64,000 nucleotides of DNA from Pigmentiphaga kullae (GCF_004216695.1 NZ_SGXC01000001.1:2891283-2955282); one strand, 5' to 3'. Positions 9,539-18,394 are shown, counted from the first letter of the stretch. A program made the numbers and translations. Notes: generated by a model not told the origin, from the letters alone.

Positions 9539-11089
9539 TCAACCAAACCGATAGCGCCCCTGATCATCACGCGCAATCGTGCGCCGGGAGGCGATGTCTT
9601 CCAGACCGCGGACAAGCTCGCGCCCATCCCGAGTTCCAACCGCGGTCATAAGCTCCGCGAAAAACTTGGGGCCGCTCTCCAGCGCAGCCTCCAGGGAAGC
9701 ATGGCTCGAAGCCCCGAACCGTGGGGGATGCGGAACTTCATGCTCGATAGGACGCCTGGCTCCAGGCGCCAGCCACGGCAGCGTCAAGTCGAATCCGGTC
9801 TTGTCGGTCGTTCGAGAACCTTCCAGCGAAGGATCCAATGGAACCGTCCTCAACCCGCTTTGGACGACCAAGTCCCTGCTCGCCTGAAAACGCGTCGCCA
9901 GCGCCCACTCCATCTGGGCGTCGGAATAGATATCGATGTCCGGGTCGACGACGAACACATTCTTGACGTTGCCCAGGCAGCCGAATGCGGCGGCGATGGC
10001 ATTGCGCGCTTCGCCCGGGACGCGTTGCTGCAACGCGATGCGGACGTTGAACGATCCCCCCGCCGCGGGGGGCGCGTAGACCGCCCGCACTTCGCGCACG
10101 GCGGACTCGAGCGCTTTCCACACGAGGACCTCCGTGCGCAGGGAGCAAAGCTGCGCCGTATCCGTGCAGTGCATGCTCGGTCCGCCGATGGAGGAGGTTT
10201 GGAAGATGGCGTCCCGGCGATGGGTGATGGCGGTCAAATGGAAGAGCGGATTGCGTTTTACCGCTCCGTAGTAGCCGAGGAACTCGCCGAACGGACCTTC
10301 GGGTTCCACATGGCCGCGCTCGTCGAAATAGCCTTCGAGGATGAACTGGGCATCGGCGGGCACCATCAGATCGTTGGTGACGCACTTGACGACGCCCAAA
10401 GGCTGGGCCCGCAAGGCCGCGATCAGCGCCAGCTCGTCGCCGGGGAAGCGAAGCGTGGCGGCGAGTTGATCGATGGGATGGCTGCCGATGGCGAACGCCA
10501 CCGGCGTGCGCTCGCCGCGTTCCGCGCGTGCCATGTAGATGGCGCGCAAATCGGAAGGCGCGACCAGATCCACGCCCGCCGACCGGCGGCCGCGCAGCAT
10601 GAGGCGGCGCATGCCCACGTTCGTATGCCCGGCGGAGGGATCGTGGACGAAGTCCACCGACGCCGATATGTACGGCGCGCCGTCGAACTCATGCTGCAGA
10701 TGCACCGGCAGGGCGGTCAAGTCGCATTCGTCGCCGGTCAGCACGACCTCCTGCACCGGGGCGTGCGCGCGCGGCACTTCCACCAGCTCGCCCGGCTTGC
10801 GCAGCCGCGCGAGCACCTCGGACAACACCTTGTCCGCCGTGGTACCGAAGGCGGCGGCCAGGCGGGCCCGGCTGCCCGCGACGTTGCCGCACAAGGGGAA
10901 GCTGCTGCCTTCGATGTTCTCGAACCATGCCGCGCGCGGATTGCCGTCCAGGCGGGCGGCGACATCGGCAAGCGCGGCAGGCGCGGCATGCCGTTCAAGC
11001 TCGTCGCCGGACAACGACGCAAGAAAGGTACGCAGGCCGAATCGTTGTAGATCGGGGCGGCTCTCTGAGCGGGAAACGGGCGCGTTCAT
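9539..11089 (-). CDS. UbiD-family (prenylated-FMN) decarboxylase
   Basis: A 516-residue member of the UbiD/ferulic-acid-decarboxylase superfamily, which reversibly decarboxylates aromatic or unsaturated acids with prenylated FMN. The hallmark EPEGPFGEFLGYYG, containing the conserved glutamates, is present in the middle of the protein. Other family segments are NVGMRRLMLRG, FAIGSHPIDQLAATL and the C-terminal VFVVDPDIDIYSD-AQMEWALATRFQ. No UbiX prenyltransferase gene is in the window, so the cofactor must come from elsewhere. It is divergent from a Bug receptor gene across a 157-base AT-rich intergenic region. Substrate is not predictable; UbiQ biosynthetic UbiD is less likely given the catabolic context. 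Confidence 0.9.
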   Translation of the reverse strand: MNAPVSRSESRPDLQRFGLRTFLASLSGDELERHAAPAALADVAARLDGNPRAAWFENIEGSSFPLCGNVAGSRARLAAAFGTTADKVLSEVLARLRKPGELVEVPRAHAPVQEVVLTGDECDLTALPVHLQHEFDGAPYISASVDFVHDPSAGHTNVGMRRLMLRGRRSAGVDLVAPSDLRAIYMARAERGERTPVAFAIGSHPIDQLAATLRFPGDELALIAALRAQPLGVVKCVTNDLMVPADAQFILEGYFDERGHVEPEGPFGEFLGYYGAVKRNPLFHLTAITHRRDAIFQTSSIGGPSMHCTDTAQLCSLRTEVLVWKALESAVREVRAVYAPPAAGGSFNVRIALQQRVPGEARNAIAAAFGCLGNVKNVFVVDPDIDIYSDAQMEWALATRFQASRDLVVQSGLRTVPLDPSLEGSRTTDKTGFDLTLPWLAPGARRPIEHEVPHPPRFGASSHASLEAALESGPKFFAELMTAVGTRDGRELVRGLEDIASRRTIARDDQGRYRFG

Positions 11090-11104
11090 ATTTCTCCTCC
11101 TTGG

Positions 11105-11156
11105 CGCGATGAATATTTGTAAATTTACTTTATATAAAATATGCTTATATTAATCT
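11105..11156. promoter_or_regulatory. AT-rich divergent promoter region with palindrome
   Basis: This stretch is about 75% A+T in a 68% GC window and lies between the divergent UbiD-like and Bug genes. GTAAATTTAC (11119-11128) is a perfect 10-bp palindrome, and TATATAAAATATGCTTATA follows. It probably holds both promoters and a regulator site; individual -10/-35 boxes are ambiguous because so many fit. Confidence 0.55.
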
Positions 11157-11246
11157 CGACAACAGAGAAACGCCACGACCATCCGCAGATGGCAGCGCAA
11201 CCGCGGCGCGTATGAAGCGCCCGCTTTGCCCCTAGGAGGAGACGAC

Positions 11247-12239
11247 ATGAAGACACGCTTTGGAACAAGAGCCAGGATCTGGCTGGCCCTGGCTGCCGCG
11301 GTGCTGGCGCCGGCTGCCGCGTCCGCCCAGGACCAGGCCGGCCGGTATCCGGACCGCATGATCAAGCTCATCGTGCCCTATACGCCCGGCGGCCTGGTGG
11401 ACACGTTCACCCGCACCCTGGCCGAAGACATGGCCGGCCGGCTGGGGCAGCCCGTCGTCGTGGAGAACCGCCCCGGCGCCAACCAGGCCATCGGGGCCAA
11501 CGCCGCCGCCCGCGCTGCGCCCGATGGCTACACCCTGTTCGTCAGCTCGCAAACCGGCATGATCCTGAACCCGCTGACGACCAAGGGGCTGCTCGTGGAT
11601 CCGGCGAAGGATTTCACGCCCATCGCCACGATGTTCTCCACCCCTTTCTATCTCGTGGTCAACAGTTCCGTGCCGGTGAAAACCGTCCAGGAACTGATCG
11701 CGCTGGCGAAATCCAAACCCGGCAAACTCACCTACGGTTCCTTGGGCCGCGGCGGCACCCACCATCTGGCGGGCGAAATGCTCACGCGCCGTACCGGCAC
11801 GAATATCCTGCACGTGCCGTACAAGGGCAGCGCCCCGGCCATGAACGACTTGTTGGGCGGTCAGATCGACATGATGTTCGAGGGCGGCACCTCGACGCTT
11901 CCCTACGTCCAGTCCGGCCGGCTGCGCGCCCTGGCCTCCACCGGCAAAACGCGCAGCGAAGCCATGCCCGATCTGCCGGCGCTGAACGAAATCATTCCCG
12001 GGTTCTCGATGACGGTCTGGATCGGCCTGGTTGCGCCGACCGGCATCCCCCAGCCGATCGCGGACAAGCTGAACGCCGCCGTGCAGGCCATGCTGAAACT
12101 GCCTTCCACGCACGAGAAGTTCGCGCCCGTTGGCATAGAAATGATGCCCGGCTCGCAAGCCGATTTCGCCAGGTTGATCCAATCGGATATTCCGACCTGG
12201 TCCAAGATCGTTCAGGACGCGGGCATAGAACCGCAGTAG
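11247..12239 (+). CDS. Bug-family periplasmic solute receptor
   Basis: A 330-residue TctC/Bug receptor. The signal peptide ends near residue 28 (AAASAQ), and the mature protein shows the family landmarks IKLIVPYTPGGLVDTFTR, VVVENRPGANQAIGANAAA, ILHVPYKGSAPAMNDLLGGQ and the C-terminal TWSKIVQDAGIEPQ. The start at 11247 follows AGGAGGAGACGAC; a longer frame from 11226 lacks a ribosome binding site. It is divergent from the UbiD-like decarboxylase and probably binds a carboxylic acid related to that enzyme's substrate (inference). Confidence 0.93.
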   Translation: MKTRFGTRARIWLALAAAVLAPAAASAQDQAGRYPDRMIKLIVPYTPGGLVDTFTRTLAEDMAGRLGQPVVVENRPGANQAIGANAAARAAPDGYTLFVSSQTGMILNPLTTKGLLVDPAKDFTPIATMFSTPFYLVVNSSVPVKTVQELIALAKSKPGKLTYGSLGRGGTHHLAGEMLTRRTGTNILHVPYKGSAPAMNDLLGGQIDMMFEGGTSTLPYVQSGRLRALASTGKTRSEAMPDLPALNEIIPGFSMTVWIGLVAPTGIPQPIADKLNAAVQAMLKLPSTHEKFAPVGIEMMPGSQADFARLIQSDIPTWSKIVQDAGIEPQ

Positions 12240-12332
12240 ATCTCCCGCCTGACACGCCATCCGACCGCCGCATCGAGCCTGCTTCCGGTTCCGATGCGGT
12301 AAAGTCGCTCGATGCTTCGGATGGAGAGTTTG

Positions 12333-13400
12333 ATGAACCCGAGAATGTCCCGCTACGCGTCAGCCTGCGCCGCCTTGCTTGCCTGCGCAAGCATGCTGGC
12401 TGTTTCGGCTGCGCAAGCCTGCACCCGCTTTGTCTATCTCGGCGCCGGCGGCCATGTCGTCACGGCGCGTTCGATGGACTGGAAGGTCGACGTCGGTACC
12501 AACCTGTGGGTGTTCCCGCGCGGCATGAGGCGATCCGGCGAAGCCGGCCCGAATTCCATTCAATGGACCTCGAAGTACGGAAGCGTCATCGCCTCGGGCT
12601 ATGACATCTCGACAACGGACGGCATGAACGAAGCGGGGCTGGTGGCCAATGTCCTGTGGCTGGTCGAGTCCTCCTACCCCGCCTACGACGGCAAGACGCC
12701 CGGCCTGACGCTCGCTGCCTGGGCGCAATACGCGCTCGACAACTTCGCCACCGTCCAGGAGGCGGTCGACACCTTGGCGAAAGAGCCTTTCACCGTCGTG
12801 ACCGACAACGTCCCCGGCGAGGCCCGCCTGGCGACCTTGCACCTCTCGCTCTCGGACGCCAGCGGCGACAGCGCCATCATCGAGTACATCGACGGCAAGC
12901 AGGTCATCCACCACAGCCGCGACTACCAGGTCATGACCAACTCGCCGACCTTCGACAAACAACTGGCGATGGAGGAATACTGGAAGCAGATCGGCGGGAC
13001 GGTCATGCTGCCCGGCACGAACCGGGCTTCCGACCGGTTTGCCCGGGCGGCGTTCTACGTCAACGCGATTCCCAAGACGGAAGATCCGCTGGAGACGATC
13101 GCCAGTGTCTTCAGCGTCATCCGCAACGTCTCGGTGCCCCTGGGCATCACCACGCCGGACCAGCCCAATATTTCCTCGACCCGCTGGCGCACCGTCGCCG
13201 ACCACAAGCACAAGCGCTATTTCTTCGAGTCGGCGCTGACGCCCAATATCTTCTGGGTCGATCTGACGAAGCTGGATTTCTCGCGCGAAACCGGACGGGT
13301 GATGAAGCTCGACCTCGGCCCGAATCAGGCGAACATCTATTCAGGCATGGCCAACGGCGGATTCAAGCAGGCGGCGCCTTTCAAGTTCCTCGGGATCTGA
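12333..13400 (+). CDS. Exported linear amide C-N hydrolase (choloylglycine hydrolase / penicillin V acylase family)
   Basis: An N-terminal-nucleophile amidase of 355 residues. The signal peptide ends AVSAAQA, so signal cleavage would expose Cys as residue 1 of the mature protein (CTRFVYLGAGG), which is the catalytic arrangement of this family. Family motifs TARSMDWKVDVGTNLWVFPRG and TTDGMNEAGLVANVLWL follow. Gram-negative relatives cleave bile-salt amides, penicillin V or N-acyl homoserine lactones; which one applies is not visible here. I chose ATG 12333, seven bases after GGAGAG; ATG 12312 would add 7 residues. It follows the Bug gene after 93 bases with no terminator between. Confidence 0.9.
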   Translation: MNPRMSRYASACAALLACASMLAVSAAQACTRFVYLGAGGHVVTARSMDWKVDVGTNLWVFPRGMRRSGEAGPNSIQWTSKYGSVIASGYDISTTDGMNEAGLVANVLWLVESSYPAYDGKTPGLTLAAWAQYALDNFATVQEAVDTLAKEPFTVVTDNVPGEARLATLHLSLSDASGDSAIIEYIDGKQVIHHSRDYQVMTNSPTFDKQLAMEEYWKQIGGTVMLPGTNRASDRFARAAFYVNAIPKTEDPLETIASVFSVIRNVSVPLGITTPDQPNISSTRWRTVADHKHKRYFFESALTPNIFWVDLTKLDFSRETGRVMKLDLGPNQANIYSGMANGGFKQAAPFKFLGI

Positions 13401-13435
13401 ATCGATCAGCCTCATTTCGACCGCCCATAACAAAC

Positions 13436-13455
13436 AAGCCCTCTTGCGAGGGCTT
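13436..13455. terminator. Hairpin between convergent amidase and cspA genes
   Basis: AAGCCCTC (13436-13443) and GAGGGCTT (13448-13455) form a perfect 8-bp stem with the tetraloop TTGC. On the plus strand GTCGTCTTT follows and on the minus strand GTTTGTT, so it may serve both genes as a bidirectional terminator. Confidence 0.75.
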
Positions 13456-13500
13456 GTCGTCTTTGAACCTACGCCGTCACCAACCGGCGTATGCCAAGAA

Positions 13501-13704
13501 TCACAGCGGGGTGATCTTGGTCGCCTGGGGACCCTTGGGGCCTTGGCCGGCGATAAAGCTGACGCGCTGGTTTTCCTGCAGCGACTTGTAGCCGTCGCCC
13601 TGGATTTCGGAGAAATGCGCGAACAGGTCCTTGCCGCCGTTGTCCGGCATGATGAAGCCGAAGCCCTTTTCCGAGTTGAACCACTTGACGATACCGGTTT
13701 CCAT
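13501..13704 (-). CDS. Cold-shock domain protein (CspA family)
   Basis: A 67-residue single-domain nucleic-acid-binding protein, [20 protein letters not shown] at its start. RNP1 is KGFGFI (residues 13-18) and RNP2 is DLFAHF (26-31). It acts as an RNA chaperone or anti-terminator; the sequence does not show whether it is cold-induced. AAGGAA lies 6 bases before the ATG. The 239 bases upstream contain no gene and could hold a long structured 5' leader as in other csp genes. The terminator hairpin at 13436-13455 lies 46 bases after the stop. Confidence 0.95.
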   Translation of the reverse strand: METGIVKWFNSEKGFGFIMPDNGGKDLFAHFSEIQGDGYKSLQENQRVSFIAGQGPKGPQATKITPL

Positions 13705-13943
13705 AATTGTTTCCTTGATGGAGAGATGGGCTCATGCCCGGGACGAGACGATCAAGGAGGGACTAGAACAATTTATGGCGCACTGGTGGATCGCACACAA
13801 CCGCAGGAATCGCAACGCTTGAAGATCTGCATACACTATCGGGCCTGCGGCGCTTGCCGTCAAGGCGTATTGTGTGACAGGGAGGGGGCTACGGGGGCGG
13901 ATATGCAATTATTCTTCCGAAACCGCCATTTTCCCTCGCTCCG
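13705..13943. promoter_or_regulatory. Intergenic region upstream of divergent cspA and LysR genes
   Basis: No gene is seen in these 239 bases. By position it must carry the promoter and 5' leader of the minus-strand cspA gene and the promoter of the plus-strand LysR gene. I could not pick out convincing -10/-35 pairs. Confidence 0.4.
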
Positions 13944-14840
13944 ATGCTCCAGCCCCAGGCTCTTCGCTACTTCGCCGAGGTCGTCCGCACCGGCTCCCTG
14001 CGCCGGGCGTCCGAACTCTTTTTCGTCGCCCCCAGCGCCATCAGTCGCCAGATCGTGAACCTGGAGCAGGAACTGGGCGCGCCGCTGTTCGAGCGCTCGC
14101 CGCGCGGCATGCTGCCCACCGAGGCGGGCAGCATGCTGTTCGAATTCGTCTGCGACAGCGACCACCGCATCGAGCGCATCCGCTCCGATCTCCACGACTT
14201 GACCGACCTGCGACGAGGCACGGTCCGGCTGGCGGTGATCGAGGCCGTGACCGGGGACTTCCTGCCAGGGCTGATGACGCGCTTCAGTGCCGCGTATCCG
14301 GGCATCGATTTCCAGGTGGAAGTCTGCGGCACGCACCAGATCGCCGACCGGGTGGTCGACGAATCGGCCGAGATCGGGCTGGCGTTCGACGTGCTCAGCC
14401 GCGAGGACCTGGTGCTGCAGGGCCGGCTGGCGCAGCCCTTGCAGGTGATCTGCCGTCCGTCCCATCCGCTGGCGCGCCGCAAATCGCTGCGCATGACGGA
14501 TCTTGCCGGCGAGCGGATGGTGTTGCCCGACGAGACCTTCGGCACCCGCTATCTGATCGATCACGCCGCCGCGCGCGCCGGCGTCGCGCTGTCGGTGCAC
14601 TGCGTGGCCAATTCGCTGCAATTGCTCAAGACGCTGGTGGCGGGTTCGGACGTGATCTCGTGCATGCCGCCGCTGACGTTCGCGCACGAAGAAGCGGCCG
14701 GATTGTTGGCGGGGGTGCCGGTTTCGGACAAGTCATGCCGGCAGGCCAGCCTGGACATCATCACGGCGCGGCACCACAAGCTCTCGGCTGCGGCGCGGGC
14801 CTTTCTGGAGCCGCTGCTCGAGATGTGCAAAGGGCGGTGA
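13944..14840 (+). CDS. LysR-family transcriptional regulator
   Basis: A 298-residue regulator: N-terminal winged helix-turn-helix (residues 1-60, ALRYFAEVVRTGSLRRASEL then PSAISRQIVNLEQELGAPLF) and a C-terminal periplasmic-binding-like effector domain from about residue 90. It lies 116 bases upstream of, and in the same direction as, the aldehyde dehydrogenase operon; the gap contains two palindromes that may be its targets. The usual LysR arrangement is divergent, so this co-directional layout is slightly unusual. Confidence 0.93.
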   Translation: MLQPQALRYFAEVVRTGSLRRASELFFVAPSAISRQIVNLEQELGAPLFERSPRGMLPTEAGSMLFEFVCDSDHRIERIRSDLHDLTDLRRGTVRLAVIEAVTGDFLPGLMTRFSAAYPGIDFQVEVCGTHQIADRVVDESAEIGLAFDVLSREDLVLQGRLAQPLQVICRPSHPLARRKSLRMTDLAGERMVLPDETFGTRYLIDHAAARAGVALSVHCVANSLQLLKTLVAGSDVISCMPPLTFAHEEAAGLLAGVPVSDKSCRQASLDIITARHHKLSAAARAFLEPLLEMCKGR

Positions 14841-14853
14841 TCTCATTCTAGGT

Positions 14854-14870
14854 GTTCTGTTTTTCAGAAC
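14854..14870. promoter_or_regulatory. Inverted repeat upstream of the aldehyde dehydrogenase operon
   Basis: GTTCTG (14854-14859) and CAGAAC (14865-14870) flank TTTTT. It lies 14 bases after the LysR stop codon. It may be a weak terminator or a protein-binding site. Confidence 0.45.
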
Positions 14871-14919
14871 GCTGCCATCACCTGGTACTCGCTTCCGTGT
14901 GTCAGTCCTGCCGCGTTTA

Positions 14920-14935
14920 ATGAAAGCACTTTCAT
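14920..14935. promoter_or_regulatory. Perfect 16-bp palindrome (candidate operator) before the aldehyde dehydrogenase gene
   Basis: ATGAAAG (14920-14926) and CTTTCAT (14929-14935) flank CA. The site ends 21 bases before the ATG at 14957, the expected place for a repressor operator. Confidence 0.5.
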
Positions 14936-14956
14936 GGAACGCCTGGAGCCTGCCGC

Positions 14957-16411
14957 ATGACCTTAGAGAAAATCCTGTCTCCCTATGACGGCAGCGTCGT
15001 GGGCGAAATGCCGGTTGCCAGCGCCGCCGACGTGGAGCGGGCCATGGTCCGGGCGCAGCGCGCCTTCGAGATCATGCGCAAGCTGCCGCGTTTCGCGCGC
15101 GCCGACATCCTGGCGCGGGCGGCGGAGTTGCTGAAGGCGCGGCGCGACGAGTTCGTGCGTACCATCGCCGCCGAGGCGGGCAAGCCGCTGTATGACGCCC
15201 GCGGCGAGGTGTCGCGGGCGATCTTCAACCTGACCAACGCGGCCGCGGAGGCCCGGCTCCAGCATGGCGACGAGGTGCCGCTGGACGCGGATGCCGGGGT
15301 GTTCGAGTACCAGACCACGGACGCCGATGGCCGTCCGGCCTCGCTGGCGGACCTGGACCACGCGGCGCTGGCGTCGATGCGCCGCCGTGTGGGAATCGCG
15401 CGCCGCTTTCCGATCGGGACCATTCTGGCCATTGCGCCCTTCAATTTCCCACTGAATCTGGTGATGCACAAGGTCGCCCCGGCGATCGCGGTCGGCAACA
15501 GCGTGGTGCTCAAGCCGGCGCCGCAGACGCCGCTTACCGCGCTGCTGCTGCAGAAGCTGCTGGCCGACGCCGGGCTGCCCGAAGGCGCGCTGGAGGTCGT
15601 CCATTGCCCGGTGGATGTTGCCGAAACCATGGTGCGTGACGAGCGCTTCGCGATGGTCACTTTCACCGGCAGCGCCAAAGTGGGTTGGCACATCAAGGCT
15701 ATCGCGGGCCGCAAGAAGGTGGCGCTGGAGCTGGGCGGCAACGGCACGGTGATCGTGGCCGAGGATGCCGACCTGGACCTGGCCGCCGCGCGCTGCGTGC
15801 GGGGCGGGGTGGTGTATGGCGGCCAGTACTGCATAGGGGTGCAGCGCATCCTGGTGCAGGAGTCGGTGGCCGATGCCTTCATCGAGAAGCTGGTCGCGAA
15901 GGTCAAGGCCTGCCGCGTGGGCAATCCGATGGAAGAGGGCGTCGACGTCGGCCCTGTCATCGACGAAAACTCGGCCCGGCGCATCCAGTCGTGGGTGGAC
16001 GAGGCCGTGGCCCAGGGCGCGCGCGTGCTGGCGGGCGGGTCGCGCGAACGCGCGGTGGTGATGCCGACGGTGCTGACCGACACCCGACCCGGCATGAAGG
16101 TGGAGGATGAGGAGATATTCGGGCCCGTCGTCACTGTGAACCGTTACCGGGATTTCGACCAGGCGGTGCGGCGTGCCGCCGATTCGAAGTACGGATTGCA
16201 GGGCGGCATCTTCACGCAGGATCTGCGCCGCGCCTTCCGCGCGATCGAGGATTGGGAGGTCGGCGGCCTGATGATCAACGACGTGCCGATCTACCGCATC
16301 GACAACATGCCCTTCGGCGGGTGGAAGGAGTCGGGCACCGGCCGCGAAGGTACGCGCTACGCCATGGACGAGATGTCCGAGATCCGCCTGATGGTCATCA
16401 ACTACGCCTGA
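14957..16411 (+). CDS. NAD(P)-dependent aldehyde dehydrogenase
   Basis: A 484-residue ALDH-superfamily enzyme that oxidises an aldehyde to a carboxylate. Visible signatures are the cofactor-binding segment IAPFNFPLNLVMHKVAPAIA, FTGSAKVGW, the general base Glu258 in LELGGNGT, the nucleophile Cys292 in GGQYCIGVQR, and EEIFGPVV near residue 390. The overall sequence recalls glyceraldehyde-3-phosphate / lactaldehyde / succinate-semialdehyde type ALDHs, but the exact substrate is not clear. The Bug receptor follows after 37 bases, and then a dihydroxyphthalate-decarboxylase-like gene, all probably one operon. Confidence 0.93.
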   Translation: MTLEKILSPYDGSVVGEMPVASAADVERAMVRAQRAFEIMRKLPRFARADILARAAELLKARRDEFVRTIAAEAGKPLYDARGEVSRAIFNLTNAAAEARLQHGDEVPLDADAGVFEYQTTDADGRPASLADLDHAALASMRRRVGIARRFPIGTILAIAPFNFPLNLVMHKVAPAIAVGNSVVLKPAPQTPLTALLLQKLLADAGLPEGALEVVHCPVDVAETMVRDERFAMVTFTGSAKVGWHIKAIAGRKKVALELGGNGTVIVAEDADLDLAAARCVRGGVVYGGQYCIGVQRILVQESVADAFIEKLVAKVKACRVGNPMEEGVDVGPVIDENSARRIQSWVDEAVAQGARVLAGGSRERAVVMPTVLTDTRPGMKVEDEEIFGPVVTVNRYRDFDQAVRRAADSKYGLQGGIFTQDLRRAFRAIEDWEVGGLMINDVPIYRIDNMPFGGWKESGTGREGTRYAMDEMSEIRLMVINYA

Positions 16412-16448
16412 TCCTTTCCCTTGCCGCACTGACGCCAGGAGCCTGTCC

Positions 16449-17405
16449 ATGAAACGCTTGACCGTATTCTGCTGGATCGCCGCCTTCTCCGTGCTGTCGG
16501 GCACCGCCCGCGCCGACACCTATCCGTCCAAGCCCATCAAGATGCTGGTGCCGTTCCCGGCTGGCGGCACGGTGGATTTCTTCGCCCGCACGGTGGGCCC
16601 TCGGCTGGCCGAGGCGCTGGGCCAGCCGGTGCTGATCGAGAACCGCTCGGGCGCGGGCGGCAACATCGCCGTCGAGGCGGTGGCCAAGTCGCCCGCCGAT
16701 GGCTACACGCTGTTGATGGGGTCCGAGATCGTCTCGATCAACATCACGCTGTACGAGAAGCTGGGCTACGACCCGGAGAAGGACCTGGCGCCGGTGGTGC
16801 TGGTGGGTACCGTGCCCAACATCCTGCTGGTCAGCCCTTCGCTGCCGGTCAAGTCCACGCAGGAACTGATCGCCTACGCCAAGTCAGGCAAGAAGATGTC
16901 GTATGCGTCCACCGGCCTGGGCACCTCCAGCCAGTTGTCGTCCGAGCTGTTCAAGTCGGTGGCGGGGATCGACGTGCTGCACGTGCCGTACAAGGGCGGG
17001 GCGCCGGCCATCGTCGATCTGGCCGGCGGCCAGGTCGAGATGATGTTCGTGAATATGCCCACCGGGCTGCCCATGGTCAAGGGCGGCAAGGTGCGCATTC
17101 TGGCGGTGACCAGCGCGCAGCGCGCGCCGCAGGTGCCGGACGTGCCCACCATCGCCGAGACCCTGCCGGGCTTCGAGACCTCGGCCTGGTCCGCCCTCTA
17201 CGCGCCCGCCGGCACGCCCAAGCCGGTGATCGACAAGCTCAACGCCGCCATGGTGAAGATCCTGCAAATGCCCGATGTGAAGGCCGCGCTGGCCGAGCAG
17301 GGCGCCGTGCCGGCCGGAGGCACGCCGCAAGCGCTGGGCGATTTCACGAAGTCCGAGATCGTCAAATGGGAAAAGATCATCAAGGCGTCCGGCGCCAAGA
17401 TATAG
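16449..17405 (+). CDS. Bug-family periplasmic solute receptor
   Basis: A 318-residue TctC/Bug receptor with a signal peptide ending near residue 24 (GTARAD). Mature-chain landmarks are IKMLVPFPAGGTVDFFAR, VLIENRSGAGGNIAVEAVA, VLHVPYKGGAPAIVDLAGGQ and KWEKIIKASGAKI. AGGAGC lies 7 bases upstream of the ATG. It sits between the aldehyde dehydrogenase and the decarboxylase-like gene and so probably recognises the same pathway's substrate. Confidence 0.93.
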   Translation: MKRLTVFCWIAAFSVLSGTARADTYPSKPIKMLVPFPAGGTVDFFARTVGPRLAEALGQPVLIENRSGAGGNIAVEAVAKSPADGYTLLMGSEIVSINITLYEKLGYDPEKDLAPVVLVGTVPNILLVSPSLPVKSTQELIAYAKSGKKMSYASTGLGTSSQLSSELFKSVAGIDVLHVPYKGGAPAIVDLAGGQVEMMFVNMPTGLPMVKGGKVRILAVTSAQRAPQVPDVPTIAETLPGFETSAWSALYAPAGTPKPVIDKLNAAMVKILQMPDVKAALAEQGAVPAGGTPQALGDFTKSEIVKWEKIIKASGAKI

Positions 17406-17437
17406 TCCATCGATCCACCCGCGCCACGAGGCCCCGC

Positions 17438-18394
17438 ATGCCCCAACCCTCCATCCGCATCGCCGTCGGCGACTACGACCGTACCCGCGCCCTGGTCGAC
17501 GGCAGCGTCGGCGTCCAGGGCTTCGAGACCCGGTTCGCCACCGGCGACCTCGAGACCATCTTCTCGCAGGCCTTCCAGACCGCCGAGTACGAGGTCACCG
17601 AGCTGTCGTTCAGCAATTTCCTGATCGCCAGCGTGCGCGGCGGCTGCCCTTATATGGCCCTGCCGATCTTCCCGTCGCGCTCGTTCCGCCACTCGGCCAT
17701 CTACGTGCGCGCCGGCATTGCCACGCCGGCCGACCTGGGCGGCAAGCGCATCGGCCTGCGCGAGTATTCCAACACGGTGGCGCTGGTCGCGCGCGGCATG
17801 CTGTCGGACGAGTACGGTTTCGATCCGGGTAGCTGCGAGTGGTTCGCCGGCGACGTGGACCACGTGGAGCGGGACACGATCGATTCGCGCAACTGGCCCA
17901 AGGGGGTGAGGATTCAGGCCGCGCAGGGCCGCACGCTGTCGTCGATGATGGAGGCCGGCCAGCTCGATGCGCTGATCGCCTACACGCCGCCGACGGCCTT
18001 CGGGCGCGCCGGCGTGGGCCGCCTGTTCCCCGACTGGCGCGACGTGGAAAAGGACTACTACGCGCGCACGCGGCGTTTTCCCATCATGCACGTGATCGCG
18101 CTGCGGCGCGACGTGGCCGAGGCCAACCCGCACCTGCCCAGGGCGCTGCTGGCCGCCTTCGACCAGGCCAAGCGGGTGGCGCAGGATCGCCTGGCCATCC
18201 ACCAGGCGCTGCCCATCATGCTGCCGTGGATGCAGGCCGAGGCCGAAAGCACGCAGGCGCTGATGGGACAGGACTTCTGGCCCTACGGTTTCGAGGCCAA
18301 CCGCGACATGATCGAGACGCAGATCCGCTGGTCGCACGAGCAGGGCCTGATCCCGCGCCGGCCGGCCGCCGAGGAGTTGTTCCCGGGCTGGTAA
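17438..18394 (+). CDS. 4,5-dihydroxyphthalate decarboxylase-like protein
   Basis: A 318-residue protein that resembles the 4,5-dihydroxyphthalate decarboxylase (Pht5) family, which has the fold of periplasmic binding proteins. It opens IRIAVGDYDRTRALVDGSVG and has YMALPIFPSRSFRHSAIYVR and IGLREYSNTVALVARGMLSDEYGF. No signal peptide is seen, which fits a cytoplasmic enzyme rather than a receptor. It ends the aldehyde dehydrogenase/Bug operon. Actual decarboxylase activity is unproven for most relatives, so the product could also be a ligand-binding protein. ATG 17438 follows CACGAGG. Confidence 0.8.
   Translation: MPQPSIRIAVGDYDRTRALVDGSVGVQGFETRFATGDLETIFSQAFQTAEYEVTELSFSNFLIASVRGGCPYMALPIFPSRSFRHSAIYVRAGIATPADLGGKRIGLREYSNTVALVARGMLSDEYGFDPGSCEWFAGDVDHVERDTIDSRNWPKGVRIQAAQGRTLSSMMEAGQLDALIAYTPPTAFGRAGVGRLFPDWRDVEKDYYARTRRFPIMHVIALRRDVAEANPHLPRALLAAFDQAKRVAQDRLAIHQALPIMLPWMQAEAESTQALMGQDFWPYGFEANRDMIETQIRWSHEQGLIPRRPAAEELFPGW

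Noticed and set aside
13436..13455. Operator function for the AAGCCCTC/GAGGGCTT repeat
   Set aside because: It lies between two convergent stop codons, with no promoter nearby, and fits a terminator better.
16449..18394. The decarboxylase-like protein as an eighth Bug receptor
   Set aside because: It lacks a signal peptide and the Bug landmarks (VPYKG, VENRPGA) and instead resembles the dihydroxyphthalate decarboxylase group.
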